A DNA stretch of 64,000 bases from Glebionis coronaria (taxonomy: Eukaryota; Streptophyta; Magnoliopsida; Asterales; Asteraceae): NCBI GenBank assembly GCA_025667525.1, contig JANFOE010002211.1, forward strand, positions 62,001 through 126,000, given 5' to 3'. This document shows positions 22,584 to 35,838 of this stretch, piece after piece (position 1 is the stretch's first letter; every line of letters starts with the position of its first letter). A model generated the notes under the pieces. It was not told the origin of the DNA. It made no database searches and saw only the letters and a program-made list of their open reading frames with translations. The position numbers were made by a program, and so were the translations under genes.

Positions 22584-22770
22584 TCTTTTTGTGGTAGAAA
22601 AAACAATACCGTCAAGGGTATATGGATCTCATGGTGAATTCACATGTCAAGCCTATATTCGAAACTCGGGCATTTGTCATAATTATATCCGAGATTTCCT
22701 CAAAAAACTTCTTTGGCTGAACATCATATGTACTCGTAGCCTGAGTAAATATGCCCTTTTTTGAATTCAT
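22584..22770. repeat. Direct repeat of about 185 bp, copy 2
   Basis: Second copy of the 22268-22456 unit, differing at a handful of positions, about 315 bp downstream of the first. Confidence 0.8.
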
Positions 22771-23046
22771 GCCAAAATTTTTGGTAGCTTGTTCGATTTT
22801 GATTCAGATCAGGGGATCTCAATCGAGAAGAATCTATTGAAACACCATTGTAACATGTCAAGTTATAACAAAGCTGGCAAACATACACACGTTCTCTTTG
22901 ATATAAACTAGTGTCATATACCTGAACAACAATCCAGTCAGTAGAAATTTAATATGTATGATTAAAAAAACAGGTAGCTTACATAGATAAAAATGTTTAC
23001 AAAACTGAAGTGAATATAAAAATAATTTCATATTTCCACCAGCAAT

Positions 23047-24213
23047 TTGAAGATCCAATCAACTATCCCTTCGACTCCTGATAAGACATCAAAGGAACAA
23101 TGTGGTTGCAGAAGAATATACCTTGGAAATTTTCATGGAAACATCAGTCATTTGCATGCTTTCATAACAGATGAGCAGCTCCTCAGTTACTAATTCCATT
23201 AAAACAGGATCACCTGCATAAATAAACACCAAATGATCAGAAATCAACCTTAATAGAATTGATAATAAAACAGACGTGTTGAAAGCCAAGAACTAATTAT
23301 TTGAGATACACATGCTGACCTATCTTACCCATTATGCAAAGTTTCAGACAACTCCATCTGGTACAACCCCATAAAAAGAAACCACGTTGGGATGGTGAAA
23401 CTTTGAAAAGATGCTGCTTGCAGATGGAACAATAGACTAATTCAGATACAACGGACCTTAGCAATTTAAGATGGGTAGCTCGGGAAACAGATTTAAAAAG
23501 TTCACCTAATATGGGTCAAAATAGGATGGGTCGGTTGAACCGAACGAACATCTTGTCTCCACTACAAATACATCAGATTTAAAAAGGTCACCTACAATGG
23601 TGATCTGATATTGGATTGAAACTCCTAAGGTCTTATAATATACGTTTAAAAACAGAATAGCCAATTTTCTTAGAAAGGCGGGTTCACTTTCCACTAAAGG
23701 GGTGTTTGTTTTGGCTTTTATAACCTGCTTACAGCTGATTTGATTTTTGCTTATATAAGGCAAAAAGTTTAGTCGGGGGATTTTTTTTCAACTCACTGGC
23801 TTGATGATCTGGTGAGAAAATTTTATCAAGTCTATACGTAAATGCCTTTAGGTTTAAATAAATACAATACATTTCTTGTATATGGAATAAGTATGGAACA
23901 GTTCCTGTTGATATCAAAGAAGCAGATGTGAGAAAGAAGAGAGTGATCAATCGGTTAAACACAAATAACATTTATATTTATATTTTACTACATTGGTTCA
24001 CTATAGAACACGGCGAATGACGAAAATGAAGTTACAACTTAAAAAAATAAAACAAAATGTACCAACATTTCCAGGGTTGACATGAATTTTTCCAAAGCAT
24101 TCAGCAACTCGTTGTTCCGACCGCAGTTAGCTACTACATATACAAACTGACTTTTCCGGATTATCTACACGCTATTGTCGTTGTTTCGACTTGTAACCGA
24201 GACCCAAACACAG
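23047..24213. repeat. 1.17-kb segmental duplication, copy 1
   Basis: Matches 29464-30629 in the same orientation along its whole length, with roughly 25-30 differences by eye. On the minus strand it holds an exon-like piece (GDPVLMELVTEELLICYESM) flanked by plausible splice borders; the parent gene is not recognised. The copies are about 6.4 kb apart. Confidence 0.88.
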
Positions 24214-24992
24214 TAAATGATATGGCCTAATATACTAACCCTAAACAATCAGTTTTGTAAAAGATATGCATATTAACTTGTAAAAGGCATCACATTCCAG
24301 TATATCAGAAAAATAAATTGTTGATTTTTGCATTTCTAATTCAGTTAGTTACCTGTACCGTTGTTAGAGGTAATGAAGTCACAGAGGCTGTAAAGACGGA
24401 CGTTGATAAACTATGTCTTGGAGTTGTATCGTGTCCTGACATACTAACTGTGGCTGAGGAAATAATGAGCCTCCAAGCTCTTTAGGCTGCTCCAATTAAT
24501 GGCAAGAATCACATTTTAACCACATCACTATGATGAAATCGGGTTGTTTCCTTAACAGTCTCATAGTCAGCAGCATCTTTTTCTAGTATATGTTGTCTGT
24601 TATTTCTATGTCACAGTTTCATATATTAGAGATCCGTACCATACAAGAAAAACAAAACAACATTGAAGTTCCTGCTTTTTGTCACCAGAATCTCTGCCTT
24701 CTTCACAGGTTTGAATCCAAAATGAGCTATAACTCTTGCAAATTATATATACTTCAATGACAACCTACTTTGGTTCAAAAATTATATTCATAACCAACTG
24801 GTTTTCATGTTAAAAGCACAATCTTGAAAGTACATAGCAAATAAAAGACAACCCCAAAATTCAAAGACAAAATGTTTTATGATTGAAACAAGTCATACTT
24901 GAAACAAGAACAAATATTCATATCTCAAAAGTCATACTTCAATCCAGTGAAACAAGTCATACTTGAATTTGTTTGGGCGTGGGTGTTTGGCG

Positions 24993-26461
24993 TTATTCCA
25001 TTTTAGTCACGTTGAACACCAAAGCTTCATGAGCGGATATATTCCCACTTTCCAAATCAAAACACATTTTATCACCAACATTTAACGACAAAATATCTTT
25101 CAAATGATGCATTTCCCCCCACCAGTTGGACATTAATACTCTGCTTTGATTTAAACCGCGCATCAACAAATGTTTTAATAACCATATAGAATCTTCTTCC
25201 ACCTGCATTCAGCCACACCTCGCGATGCCCACCTGGCATCTTGTGAGAATGAAATTTAGATGGCACACTCTGTTTACAAAAAAGAGTAACATCAAAAACA
25301 TTAGTAAAATTAAAAAAATAGTGTTTAAAATTAAAAATGAGTTCATTTTTAAATAATTTAAAAATACATTAAAAAAAAATAAACTTTACCAAATATCCTT
25401 TTGAAGCAACATTATTAGTAAAGAAAACATCAAAGGATTTCTTAACAAAACCCACAGAAGCTGAACATTCACCTAATCAAGAAAATAGATATATTTAAGT
25501 TAGAAATTTTAAATAATTTTATGATAATAATAGAGAATAAGATACCTCGTTCAGAATGAGATATATCATCAGAAAATGGAAGAAAGCCATCCATTATCTT
25601 TGCTTTGTACACCTCATCTTCAGCTTCATCTATTTGTGATACAACAATGACTTTGGTGGAACTAAATCCAACAGCCTTACAAGCATCCTCCCACTCAGAA
25701 CCAGTAAAAGCCAGTCTAATAATTTCTCGGTTTTTTTAAATGTAGTGTACGTAATACCAACTTCTGCTAAAACACCATTAATTTGAAGTGGTACCCTCTT
25801 ACGAACCCTTATCAAACGTGTATAAATAAGCATTGTATGAGGTATTGGCTGTATTTATAATTCAGAAAATCCAAAAAATATAAACAATACCGAATAAGTA
25901 AAAAACCAATCAACAATTAATAAAAATGTCAAATAATTAAACTAATGAACCATACCTGATACATTGTTGGGTCTTCACAACCTACAATAATACACTTCTC
26001 AACATGATTCATTGCACATATGACCATACTCAATCTCTTCACCATTTTTGCTATAAAAATTAACTATAAATGTTTTAGTCCCAACTTGATCAAAATGAAT
26101 ACTATGAGGATCTAGATGAATAAATTTTCCAATAAATTCCATCCATTTATCTCCCGTAATCGACCATATAGAAGAGTAAACGCCTTTTTTCATTTTAACC
26201 AAGTGACTTGTACCTTGCGCGTCTATTAACTTTACAATATTTGAATCATTAAACAAACTTGGTGGCCAAGTATGTATAGGCAAGTCCTGTTTTTTATTAA
26301 AAAAATAAAGTAAATAACAATCAAAAAGAAGATGAAACACATAAATAAAATATATTTGTAAAAAAATAAATTATAACCAATCATACCACATGTTCGTTAA
26401 AATGAACTGGTAAAAAGGTGATCAACTCGATAAATCCAGACTCCTTCTTCTCAACTAACAT
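24993..26461 (-). pseudogene. B3 DNA-binding domain gene (REM-like), decayed
   Basis: B3 proteins are plant transcription factors that bind DNA in the nucleus. Exon 1 (26387-26461, ATG at 26461) ends in a good donor and joins in phase to an exon starting at 26286. That exon encodes a B3-like fold (DLPIHTWPPSLF, KMKKGVYSSIW, KWMEFIGKFIHLD). A linker follows at 25550-25830 (REIIRLAFTGSEWEDACKAV). A second B3-like domain lies at 24993-25266 (SVPSKFHSHKMPGG, FYMVIKTFVDARFKSK, then LNVGDKMCFDLE and the stop). Reading frame is lost near 26020, near 25735 in an A-run, and near 25160, so the copy is probably dead. The two-B3 arrangement suggests the REM group; the subfamily cannot be fixed by eye. 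Confidence 0.65.
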
Positions 26462-29400
26462 GACAAAATTAAAAAATTTATGTAAAAATATTAACTAATC
26501 TATTCTATATACACAGTGAATCAATCTTGGTACCATATGTTCTATTTGCTATGGTCACACTTACATGTATTTTAGAAAAGGTTAAAAAAATATATATATA
26601 TATAAATGCAACCAAAAATAAGTAATCTATTCTAGGCCAGGGTCTCCCTTTGCAGATACTAATCCATTCCAGACATTTAATCCATTTGATGGGTAAACCA
26701 GCATACTTTATATCAGACAGAGGAATTCAAGGTAAGTGACTTATTCTTTAAGTGTTAATTTAATGAAACACGTTAGTTAAATGTCATGTTACACAGTGTT
26801 TTAAAATCATCCACTGCTTCTTGGTTTTATAAGTCTTTTTATCCATACCTAATACAGCAATTTTAACCTGTTTGACTTGTTGTACTAAGATTAATATCTA
26901 TTATAACAACAAAGTTTCCTGACACTCTTTGGTCAGACTGCCCTTTCAACGTGAGCTGTCCCTTAAATGAGTTGGTTCAGCTCATGCATTTTGCTTATAT
27001 GGTCGAATAGGTGACATGAAGGGCAATAAATGTCATAATTTTTCCAAAATCGGCCAAAGAGTATCTAGCCTGTACTGGATTTGCCCCTTTTTTACAACTC
27101 TTTTTACTCATTCTTAGCAACAAACCTAAAAAAATGAGTTACGACACTAAGAATTACTTACAAAAACACTTCAAATCTTTATCATCCATTAAATGGTCTG
27201 CACATAAAGAAAGTAATCACAATTAAAAAGTAATCACAATTAAAAGTAATCACAATTAAAGATTATCATAAACAACAAACTACCACGACATCAAATAATT
27301 CGCACAATCAGAAATTTAAAAAAAATAGTTTCTCCTACAATAATTATTCATCATTAACAATTGAAACATAATTTTAAGTTACCTTAACAGAGAGTATTTC
27401 GACTGATTAGATTTTTGTTAGGTTTTTTTTTAATGAACAGGGTTTATGGATAGTTGAAAAGAGAAGAAAAGGTTATAACGATTTGTGGACATTAAAAGGG
27501 AAGGTTATTTGAGAAGGTTATAATATTTTAATTAAAAACGGGTAAACCGGGTCCAACCCGGGTTTGAAAAAATCTATACCCAAACACCCCTCAATTTAGC
27601 AATTTGTAGTTTTATACACAATTCCAAACAACCATATCTAAATAATGTGGAACTTATACTTTAAAGTTGTTATCAGTAATAATCTGGATGGTGTTATAAT
27701 GAATAACTTATACATAGTACCGATTGCCATGACTTTGCTTTCTATTAACAAATCTTATATTGTACATCTATAATAATCACCGTTAATATAGAACAATTTC
27801 AGAAAATAGTAGTGAAAACGTCATATTTTTGGAACAGACATCCGAACCAAAGTGCATGTTCGGTTCTTTTTAGGTTCTCGAGTTCGGTTCGAGTATTACG
27901 GTTCTTACCCGATTGGAACCGCAATTTTTCATACATCTAAATAAACTCCTTTATACAATACATATACATGGCTAACTTATCACCGTAACTTTTACAATAA
28001 CAAATCTCTAAATCCATGTTGATTTATAGCTTCTACTCGATATTCTATCATAAAAATTCATCCAATTACGTAACATATTAAAACCTCACATGACCTATTT
28101 AAGAAAAAACATGATATTAGTTAACTTACTTATTAATCCACACATATTAAAATTTATACAGTTAACATGAGTTCTATAAAGAATTTTCAAGTTGGACATA
28201 TCATTGATATACTGAGAACGAATTTACAATTGCGACGCTAAGATTGTAAAAAAAAATCAAACTAATAATTTATGCAGAGTGTAAATAATATTATTTTTTT
28301 AATCTTAAAGTTATAAAAATTTCATAGTAACCACGAAACCTTTAGAAGGGGCCAGCACCCCTTCCTGCCCCATATAAGCTCCGCTAGTGTCCTCGCGAGT
28401 GGCTGTATCGAGCTTCCTTTCGACCATAGAAGTTGCAAAAAGGCCTTTCATATGGAGTAGATCAAGTAGCTAGATTCGTTCACTCCCTCTTTCTGCTTCT
28501 CGAGCCAAATTTTCTTTATTGCTACAGCTTGTCTTGTCTGTCCGTGAAACCGATTGTTTATTTAAGTATGATTTTGATAACCAAGCTCATTTTTACACTT
28601 GCAACATTTGCTGCATTGCAAAATTTCAAAGAAGCAAAATTATTAGACTTTTTACATAACATAATCAAGTTTATTCATTAATAAAAAAGATAACTGATCA
28701 CATTCTCGAATAACATGCACCTACTCACAAATGACCATGGATTTAAAGCCAGAGCCTAGGTGTTGCATTTGATTGAAGTCACTATGTATCCCATTTGCAA
28801 AACAAAACTTCACAAGTAGTAAATATCTTCCGAGAGAGATCAGCAACATCAAGAAACTTGAGGAAAATATGTGGAGGTTTAAGCAGGTACATTTATTGAA
28901 ATGTACGTGCAGTACACATTCGGCCATCCTACAACATCTAGCAAGATATTCTAACAATATGCCCTTAATTCTTTAAATTGTATTAATGTTAAATACCAAT
29001 GCTACATGCGTATATTTCTTCAGGTTCTCCTAGTCAACTTAAACTCTATCTCTAAAGGGTCAATTGCAATGGGTCAATTTCAATAGGCCAAGGATCCTGG
29101 TTCAGCATCTTAACAAACCGAAAATTTGACAATCACAACATCATATTATTATCGAGCAAAACATTAATCCAAACACCCTTTAAAACAACCCAATTTACCT
29201 TGCCCCAATGCAGGCGCTAAACCTTGTTAGAAATGGAACATCAGTCGTCCTTCCCCGACGACCGTCATGGGGCGGCATTGAATTCAAATCTTTCGTGAAA
29301 GGGCTCCTATCCTGCAAGATAAAACTTTAGATATATATTATGTTCTTTTATACGACACAGTTAGTAAGGGAGTGTTTGGTATTGCTTCCAAAATGAAGAT

Positions 29401-29463
29401 TACAACTTTGAGCAATCAGTGGCGGCTGCAAAGACCCCAATGATCCAACCGCACGGCATAGCC
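26462..29463. other. No supportable gene; small tandem repeat
   Basis: AT-rich sequence with scattered stops. A triplicated 17-bp unit (AAGTAATCACAATTAAA) lies at 27210-27262. An exon-like minus-strand piece (PPHDGRRGRTDVPFLTRF) with a good donor lies at about 29210-29310, just before the second copy of the 1.17-kb duplication. Its family is unknown. Confidence 0.45.
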
Positions 29464-30629
29464 TTGAAGATCCAATCAAGTATCCATTCGACTCCTGATA
29501 AGACATAAAAGGAACAATGTGGTTGCAGAAGAATATACCTTGGAAATTTTCATGGAAACATCAGTCATTTGCATGCTTTCATAACAGATGAGCAGCTCCT
29601 CAGTTACTAATTCCACTAAAACAGGATCACCTGCATAAATAAACACCAAATGATCGGAAATCAACCTTAATATAATTGATAATAAAACAGACGTGTTGAA
29701 ACCCAAGAACTAATTATTTGAGATACACATGCTGACCTATCTTACCCATTATGCAAAGTTTCAGACAACTCCATCTGGTACAACCCCATAAAAAGAAACC
29801 ACGTTGGGATGGTGAAACTTTGAAAGGATGCTGCTTGTAGATGGAACAACAGACTAATTCAGATACAACGGACCTTAGCAATTTAAGATGGGTAGCTCGG
29901 GCAACAGATTTAAAAAGGTCACCTAATATGGGTCAAAATAGGATGGGTCGGTTGAACCGAACGAACATCTTGTCTCCACTACAAATACATCAGATTTAAA
30001 AAGGTCACCTACAATGGTGATCTGATATTGGATTGAAACTCCTAAGGTCTTATAATATACGTTTAAAAACAGAATAGCCAATTTTCTTAGAAAGACGGGT
30101 TCACTTTCCACCAAAGGGGTGTTTGTTTTGGCTTTTATAACCTGCTTACAGCTGATTTGATTTTTGCTTATATAAGGCAAAAAGTTTAGTCGGGGGATTT
30201 TTTTCAACTCACTGGCTTGATGATCTGGTGAGAAAATTTTATCAAGTCTATCCGTAAATTCCTTTAGGTTTAAATAAATACAGTACATTTCTTGTATATG
30301 GAATAAGTATGGAACAGTTCCTGTTGATATCAAAGAAGCAGATGTGAGAAAGAAGAGAGTGATCAATCGGTTAAACACAAATATCATTTATATTTATATT
30401 TTAGTATACTGGTTCACTATAGAACATGGCGAATGACGAAAATGAAGTTACAACTTACAAAAATAAAACAAAATGTACCAAGATTTCCAGGGTTGACATG
30501 AATTTTTCCAAAGCATTCAGCAACTCGTTGTTCCGACCGCAATTAGCTACTACATATACAAACTGACTTTTCCGGATTATCTACACGCTATTGTCGTTGT
30601 TTCGACTTGTAGCCGAGACCCAAACACAG
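29464..30629. repeat. 1.17-kb segmental duplication, copy 2
   Basis: Direct repeat of 23047-24213. Here the minus-strand frame from 30387 to 29923 stays open over 154 codons, where the other copy is split by a 1-nt difference in a T-run. Nothing suggests it is a real protein. Immediately downstream the minus strand has an exon-like piece (EMDWHQDVLNNRMSFSKPHD, about 30640-30720). Confidence 0.88.
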
Positions 30630-32004
30630 GAGACAAAATTGTTTGATGTCTACAGGGGGATCATGAGGTTTGGAGAATGACATTCTGTTATTGAGCACAT
30701 CTTGGTGCCAATCCATCTCGCCTACAATAAAAAGATTGCATTGAAAAGTTTTAGATACGTACATTAGTTTAAACATTTACTTTTTCCTAATATCATACAA
30801 AATTACAGAAATAACTGCAATACCAGACGGCTAAAACAGAGTTTTGCATTGTAATTACGAAGCTTAAATCGTTCGTCAACCGACAAAAGAATGAAAAAGA
30901 ACCGATGGATCTAAACACCAGACTCTACGCCACAACATATTAGAAAAATGTATACCTCTTTTTGTCATGTTGCAGACAAACCGAGCTTAATCAGTCCAAG
31001 CAACGTGTATACCTTTCCTATTGTGGATCTGAATCACAAGTATGGCAGCTTGAGATGTAGCCATAATTGGGTCAGATCTAATCATGTCCCAACAACCAAA
31101 AACACACTATGGTAAGGCTTGATTAGCCGTTGAACCTCTCAAAGCAATTCCCATTTTATCATTTCCGCGTTCATCCACACTCATCTCCCCACCTATTACA
31201 CAACCTTAAATAAACTATGAAGTACACAAACACAAATCAACTCCGGATAACTGATTCATTATATTCCAAGACACCATAATCATCTAAATACATTATGTAA
31301 ACAGGTTTACTTGGGATGTGTTTAATCTAAAATGGGTCAAAGAGGTTTCTAAACTACTGCTATCACTATGAAGTTGTAACGGGGTGTTTGGTTTAATTGC
31401 AAACGGGTGTTCTACCTGTAATACTCAATGCAGGTAATAAATTAGCATTACTTCCTTTGTAAACTAAAACAAAAATTATAATAAGCAGTCAAACATTGAA
31501 ATTTAATAAGAACATATTAGAAAAATGTATACCTCTTTTTGTCATGTTGTCGACAAACCGAGCTTCATCAGTCCAAGCAACGTGTATGTTGCAGAATAAC
31601 TGAAATACCAATGCGTAATTACTTTAGTAACCCAATAATTTACCTTAAATACAATGTGCAACTTAAAATGTATATAGCATAATACCTGTTAAAATACATT
31701 CCAGGTGGTTACGAACAGATGGCCAACTTGCATTTTTTATACCACACATGCCATTGTTTGTGACTATTGGCTGAAGTTAAACACAGATAGATGACTTGTA
31801 CCTGAACATGTTCGACTTCCTTATAGCTTGTCCTCAAACTTAGATATTGGTGTCATCTGATCTTAAAATCTTTCCTATTGTGGATCTGAATCAAAAGTAT
31901 GGCAGCATGAGATGTAGCCATAAATGGGTCAGATCTAATCATGTCCCAACAACCAAAAACACACTATGGTAAGGCTTGATCAGCGGTTGAACCTCTCAAA
32001 CCAA
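30630..32004. repeat. Mosaic of short direct duplications
   Basis: At least three blocks recur nearby. 30938-31010 resembles 31510-31590. 31020-31172 resembles 31870-32004 continued at 35318-35352, so the second copy received the LTR element. 31173-31420 resembles 36340-36590 and 36717-36950. A minus-strand exon-like string (VAWTDEARFVDNMTKR) is shared by the first pair. No intact gene is visible. Confidence 0.7.
32000..32004. repeat. Target-site duplication ACCAA, left
   Basis: Repeated at 35318-35322 on the other side of the element. The undisturbed paralogous sequence near 31145 shows the empty site. Confidence 0.9.
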
Positions 32005-32586
32005 TGTGGAGTCCATTGATCGTTAGACTCAATGGTTATAAACCATTATATCTAGGTTGATCATCATTCATATGATATCATAGCGGAATAAGAACAATGA
32101 TCATAACAAGGTGTTTGAACACAAAGAACACGAATTAAAACAAATGGATTGCTAATTATATTAATAATCAACAATCACTAGACGTGTATACATTGAATCC
32201 CACGTCTAGTGCGACACACACTTTAGGTTTACATTGTGAATGATAGTTATGAATAAAACCTAAGACTCTTGTTCCTTTTATAGTGGAAGGAACAGAATCT
32301 ACAAGAGATCAAATCAAATAAACATCTAAATATTCTATTTAGATAAACTATATATTGTGTATATCATAAATAATATACTCAATATATTCCCTAAATAGAA
32401 TTCTCCATCAAATCTTCAATATCCATCAGCGTTTGACTTTTTGACTGCGTTTGACTTTTGTTGACTTTCTGTCAACGCCTGAATTGCTCTTGTCAACGCC
32501 CAGATTGCTCTTGTCAACGCTTGAACATATTACTTGATATTTTCTTCGATTTTGAGTTTCTGCCACATCAACTTTTTGACCCAACA
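32005..32586 (-). repeat. 3' LTR of non-autonomous element copy 2
   Basis: 582 bp, TG...CA. Near its start in element sense it has three GCGTTGACA motifs at 21-bp spacing (plus-strand 32472-32523). Confidence 0.93.
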
Positions 32587-32959
32587 ATCTTCCCCTAGTT
32601 GATAGTGGCAAAACTCTATATGTATCTCTTGTAAGTTGTACATGATCTTCAAATTGCTTCCCCTCAAGTGTAGCACGTATTTTCTTCCCCTTTTTGTCAC
32701 ATCAACAAGGAAGTAAACAATGTATGCAATCTTTGAAGATTCTCCAAAAGTAGGCTCTGTGTAATGATCTTGAAGAAAAATAAGTACAATAATTTTGATG
32801 TAGAAGCAGAATAACCCAAACTTTGTATTTCTTTCACCCAATTGCTCACTAGTTGATAAACTCTTCCCCTAGTTGTCGAAACGACTAGAGAAAAATGCAA
32901 CTCTTTCACTGCAAAAGGAGGCTCAGTTTATTGGTAAGAACGGGAACTGAAACCAACAA

Positions 32960-33236
32960 AAACCGCACAACTATAAGCCAGTTGTTAGCTATAACAATAT
33001 ATTTAGATCCAATGATCAAGGTGTATTGCTCACCCATCAGTTTTTGTTACATGGGTACTGGTAACCTTCACGACTATGAGCCAATCGTATGCTATAACAA
33101 TATATTTAGTCCAATGACAAGGTGTATTGCTCACCACAGTTTTTGTTACATGGGAACTGGTAACCTAACGACTATGAGCCAGTCGTACGCTATAACAATA
33201 TATTTAGTACAGAGACAAGGTGTATTGCTCACCTAA
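32960..33236. repeat. Tandem repeat, about 2.7 units of 95-110 bp
   Basis: Units share GCTATAACAATATATTTAG and GGTGTATTGCTCACC. Copies begin near 32975, 33078 and 33180. It lies inside the non-autonomous LTR element, near its 3' end. Confidence 0.8.
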
Positions 33237-34721
33237 ATAAGAAAAACAAATTTGTGAAAACTAACTTCAACATCAAACTTACCATAAGTACTCTTCCCCT
33301 TAATCATATACGACTTTATAAAAAAAATATCCGAGCCATAAATATCAATTTGATATTCTGTATAGAAACGGAGATCCCATGTACCTTCGTGTGTAAATAA
33401 CTCCTTTTTGTGTGCTAAAAACGTCCAATTTTCTCAAACAGCAGCAAACCTTGTGTTGTCCAATATCCTCTTCTGTCCAATATCTTTGGCAGATGTATTG
33501 TACAATATCAGACAATACCTATCAGCGTTGAAGTTTATATATCGGACGACACTGTCAACCTATCAGTGTTGACTTATTCTGTCAGCGTCAAACTTCCTTC
33601 TGTCAGCGCCTCAATTACAAACGTCAGCGCCAACCTTAAATCCTGTCAGCGTTCATTCTCAAACACTGACGTCATTTGCAGCCAAGTTTCTTTTGACAAT
33701 GAATGTTTAATATGCAGCACTTCTTTTCTTCATGTAGACCATATCAACCCATAGATATATATTGTAACAATATATCGTCCAAAAATAGAGCAAATTCCAA
33801 AAATAGCATCACATATCATCATGTGAAGATCAAACAGCTGTCACTGAAAACTTTCTCTTTTATCCCATTGATGTACGTGGTCTATCCTTGTATTCTACTT
33901 CAAAGCCTGCCATCGTTTTGTCTTTATCCAAGACCACTCACGTGAACGATTATAGTACTGATGAATGACTTTTTAAAAGAACTTTTTGGATCAATAGTTT
34001 AGTCATGTCTAAAGCATGTCCCACATGAATAAACATCACGTGAATATATTATACTACCATACCAATATAATATTTGCCGCAACTCTTGACTTCAAATATA
34101 CCTTCCTGCTATCGTGTGAACATGATGCTGAACAACCAATCAGAACGTGTAGATCGTGTGAACATAGATAACCATATTAACGCAAGATATAACCAATCAA
34201 ATCGTTCTCTTCGTGTGAACACAAATTTCTTTGTGCCACGATCTGCTTGTCATCATCATAACACCAATCGAATTCTGTCTTAAAAACTCAATCTAGGGTT
34301 TATTGAATTTGAGTATCGAAACCCTAATTAGGGTTTGTAAAAACCTTAGATCAAGTATTAATCTTGAATCACCACAGCCACAATCCTTATAACATCCTGC
34401 TTTTTTATGTAGATCTAGGGTTTGAGAAACCCTAGTTCATGATTTCATGTGAAAGCAGAAAACTGAAAATCAACCATCAGCCAACTTCGACGCTTAATAA
34501 CTTTTGCCTGGGGATAAAACTCGACAATCCCTCCGGTGGATGTTTAGATCTATGTATGTAGAACACACATTTAAAATTTCGTGACGATCCAACGGTTCAA
34601 TCAAAAGTTATGACCTTCTGAATACTGCTGCGCACACAAAAACGTCCAGAAAAACTCGATACGAATTTTTCTTCTTCACGATACACGAACACCTCGTCGG
34701 ACCTAGATATCAAGAGCCTTA

Positions 34722-34734
34722 GGCTCTGATACCA
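34722..34734 (-). other. Primer-binding site of non-autonomous element copy 2
   Basis: The minus strand reads TGGTATCAGAGCC, complementary to initiator Met tRNA, 2 nt from the LTR end. Confidence 0.9.
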
Positions 34735-34736
34735 AT

Positions 34737-35317
34737 TGTGGAGTCCATTGATCGTTAGACTCAATGGTTATAAACCATTATATCTAGGTTGATCATCATT
34801 CATATGATATCATAGCGGAATAAGAACAATGATCATAACAAGGTGTTTGAACACAAAGAACACGAATTAAAACAAATGGATTGCTAATTATATTAATAAT
34901 CAACAATCACTAGACGTGTATACATTAAATCCCACGTCTAGTGTGACACACACTTTAGGTTTACATTGTGAATGATAGTTATGAATAAAACCTAAGACTC
35001 TTGTTTTTTTATAGTGGAAGGAACAGAATCTACAAGAGATCAAATCAAATAAACATCTAAATATTCTATTTAGATAAACTATATATTGTGTATATCATAA
35101 ATAATATACTCAATATATTCCCTAAATAGAATTCTCCATCAAATCTTCAATATCCATCAGCGTTTGACTTTTTGACTGCGTTTGACTTTTGTTGACTTTC
35201 TGTCAACGCCTGAATTGCTCTTGTCAACGCCCAGATTGCTCTTGTCAACGCTTGAACATATTACTTGATATTTTCTTCGATTTTGAGTTTCTGCCACATC
35301 AACTTTTTGACCCAACA
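34737..35317 (-). repeat. 5' LTR of non-autonomous element copy 2
   Basis: 581 bp. The TATA-box region differs from the 3' LTR: two C-to-T changes (plus-strand sense) and a 1-bp deletion fall next to it. Confidence 0.93.
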
Positions 35318-35838
35318 ACCAATTCCCATTTTATCATTTCCGCGTTCATCCTTGAGTCAGTTGTATTACTGTAGGTTGAGCCAAACATATGTATATATAA
35401 GCTCACTTCAAAAGCAATTTAAAAATATCAGAAGCCTTTAACCGCCATACCAAATTATAAAAACAAATGAGCAAGCAGTGAGTTCAAGTTTAAAATCCCT
35501 ACTTTGCGTTTGCAGCTTTGTTTCAATTTTCGTTTGTGCATCCAATTCTGACACTGTCACCACAAAAAGTTTGGCAAACATTATAACTTATTTTATGTTA
35601 CTTTTGGGGCCTAAAGTCGTGGGCAACTCTTTCATTCACAAAAAGATTCATTATCAGTACTCCAGCAGTCTAAGTCAACATGGTAGTAGCAGAAGTCAAA
35701 AAAGAAGTTTCTCCTACAATACTGATTATGTTTTACAAATGATTATGTTGGTTAACTTAAAAGTCACACATATAACACCGCCATTTTAACAAATCCATAA
35801 TCATTTTTGCAAGTTCTGAACATGGAGTTGAAAGTTAC

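Larger units (their letters stand above)
32005..35317 (-). mobile_element. Non-autonomous LTR retrotransposon without coding capacity (copy 2)
   Basis: Same family as the element at 17034-19326 but about 1 kb longer. LTRs are 32005-32586 and 34737-35317, differing by four substitutions and one 1-bp deletion. On the minus strand a Met-tRNA primer site (34722-34734) lies 2 nt from the 5' LTR and a polypurine tract (complement of 32587-32598) abuts the 3' LTR. The target duplication is ACCAA. The interior has no credible ORF. It contains a tandem repeat (32960-33236) and a 21-bp-period GCGCTGACA-type run on the minus strand (about 33546-33672) that copy 1 lacks. Confidence 0.93.

Noticed and set aside
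26640..26735. Exon-like piece bounded by CAG and GTAAGT on the plus strand
   Set aside because: Good borders but stops in the best-looking frame and no recognisable family; too short to support.
29923..30387. 154-codon minus-strand ORF in the duplicated block
   Set aside because: The sister copy breaks the frame with a 1-nt change in a T-run, the composition is not protein-like, and it crosses likely intron sequence.
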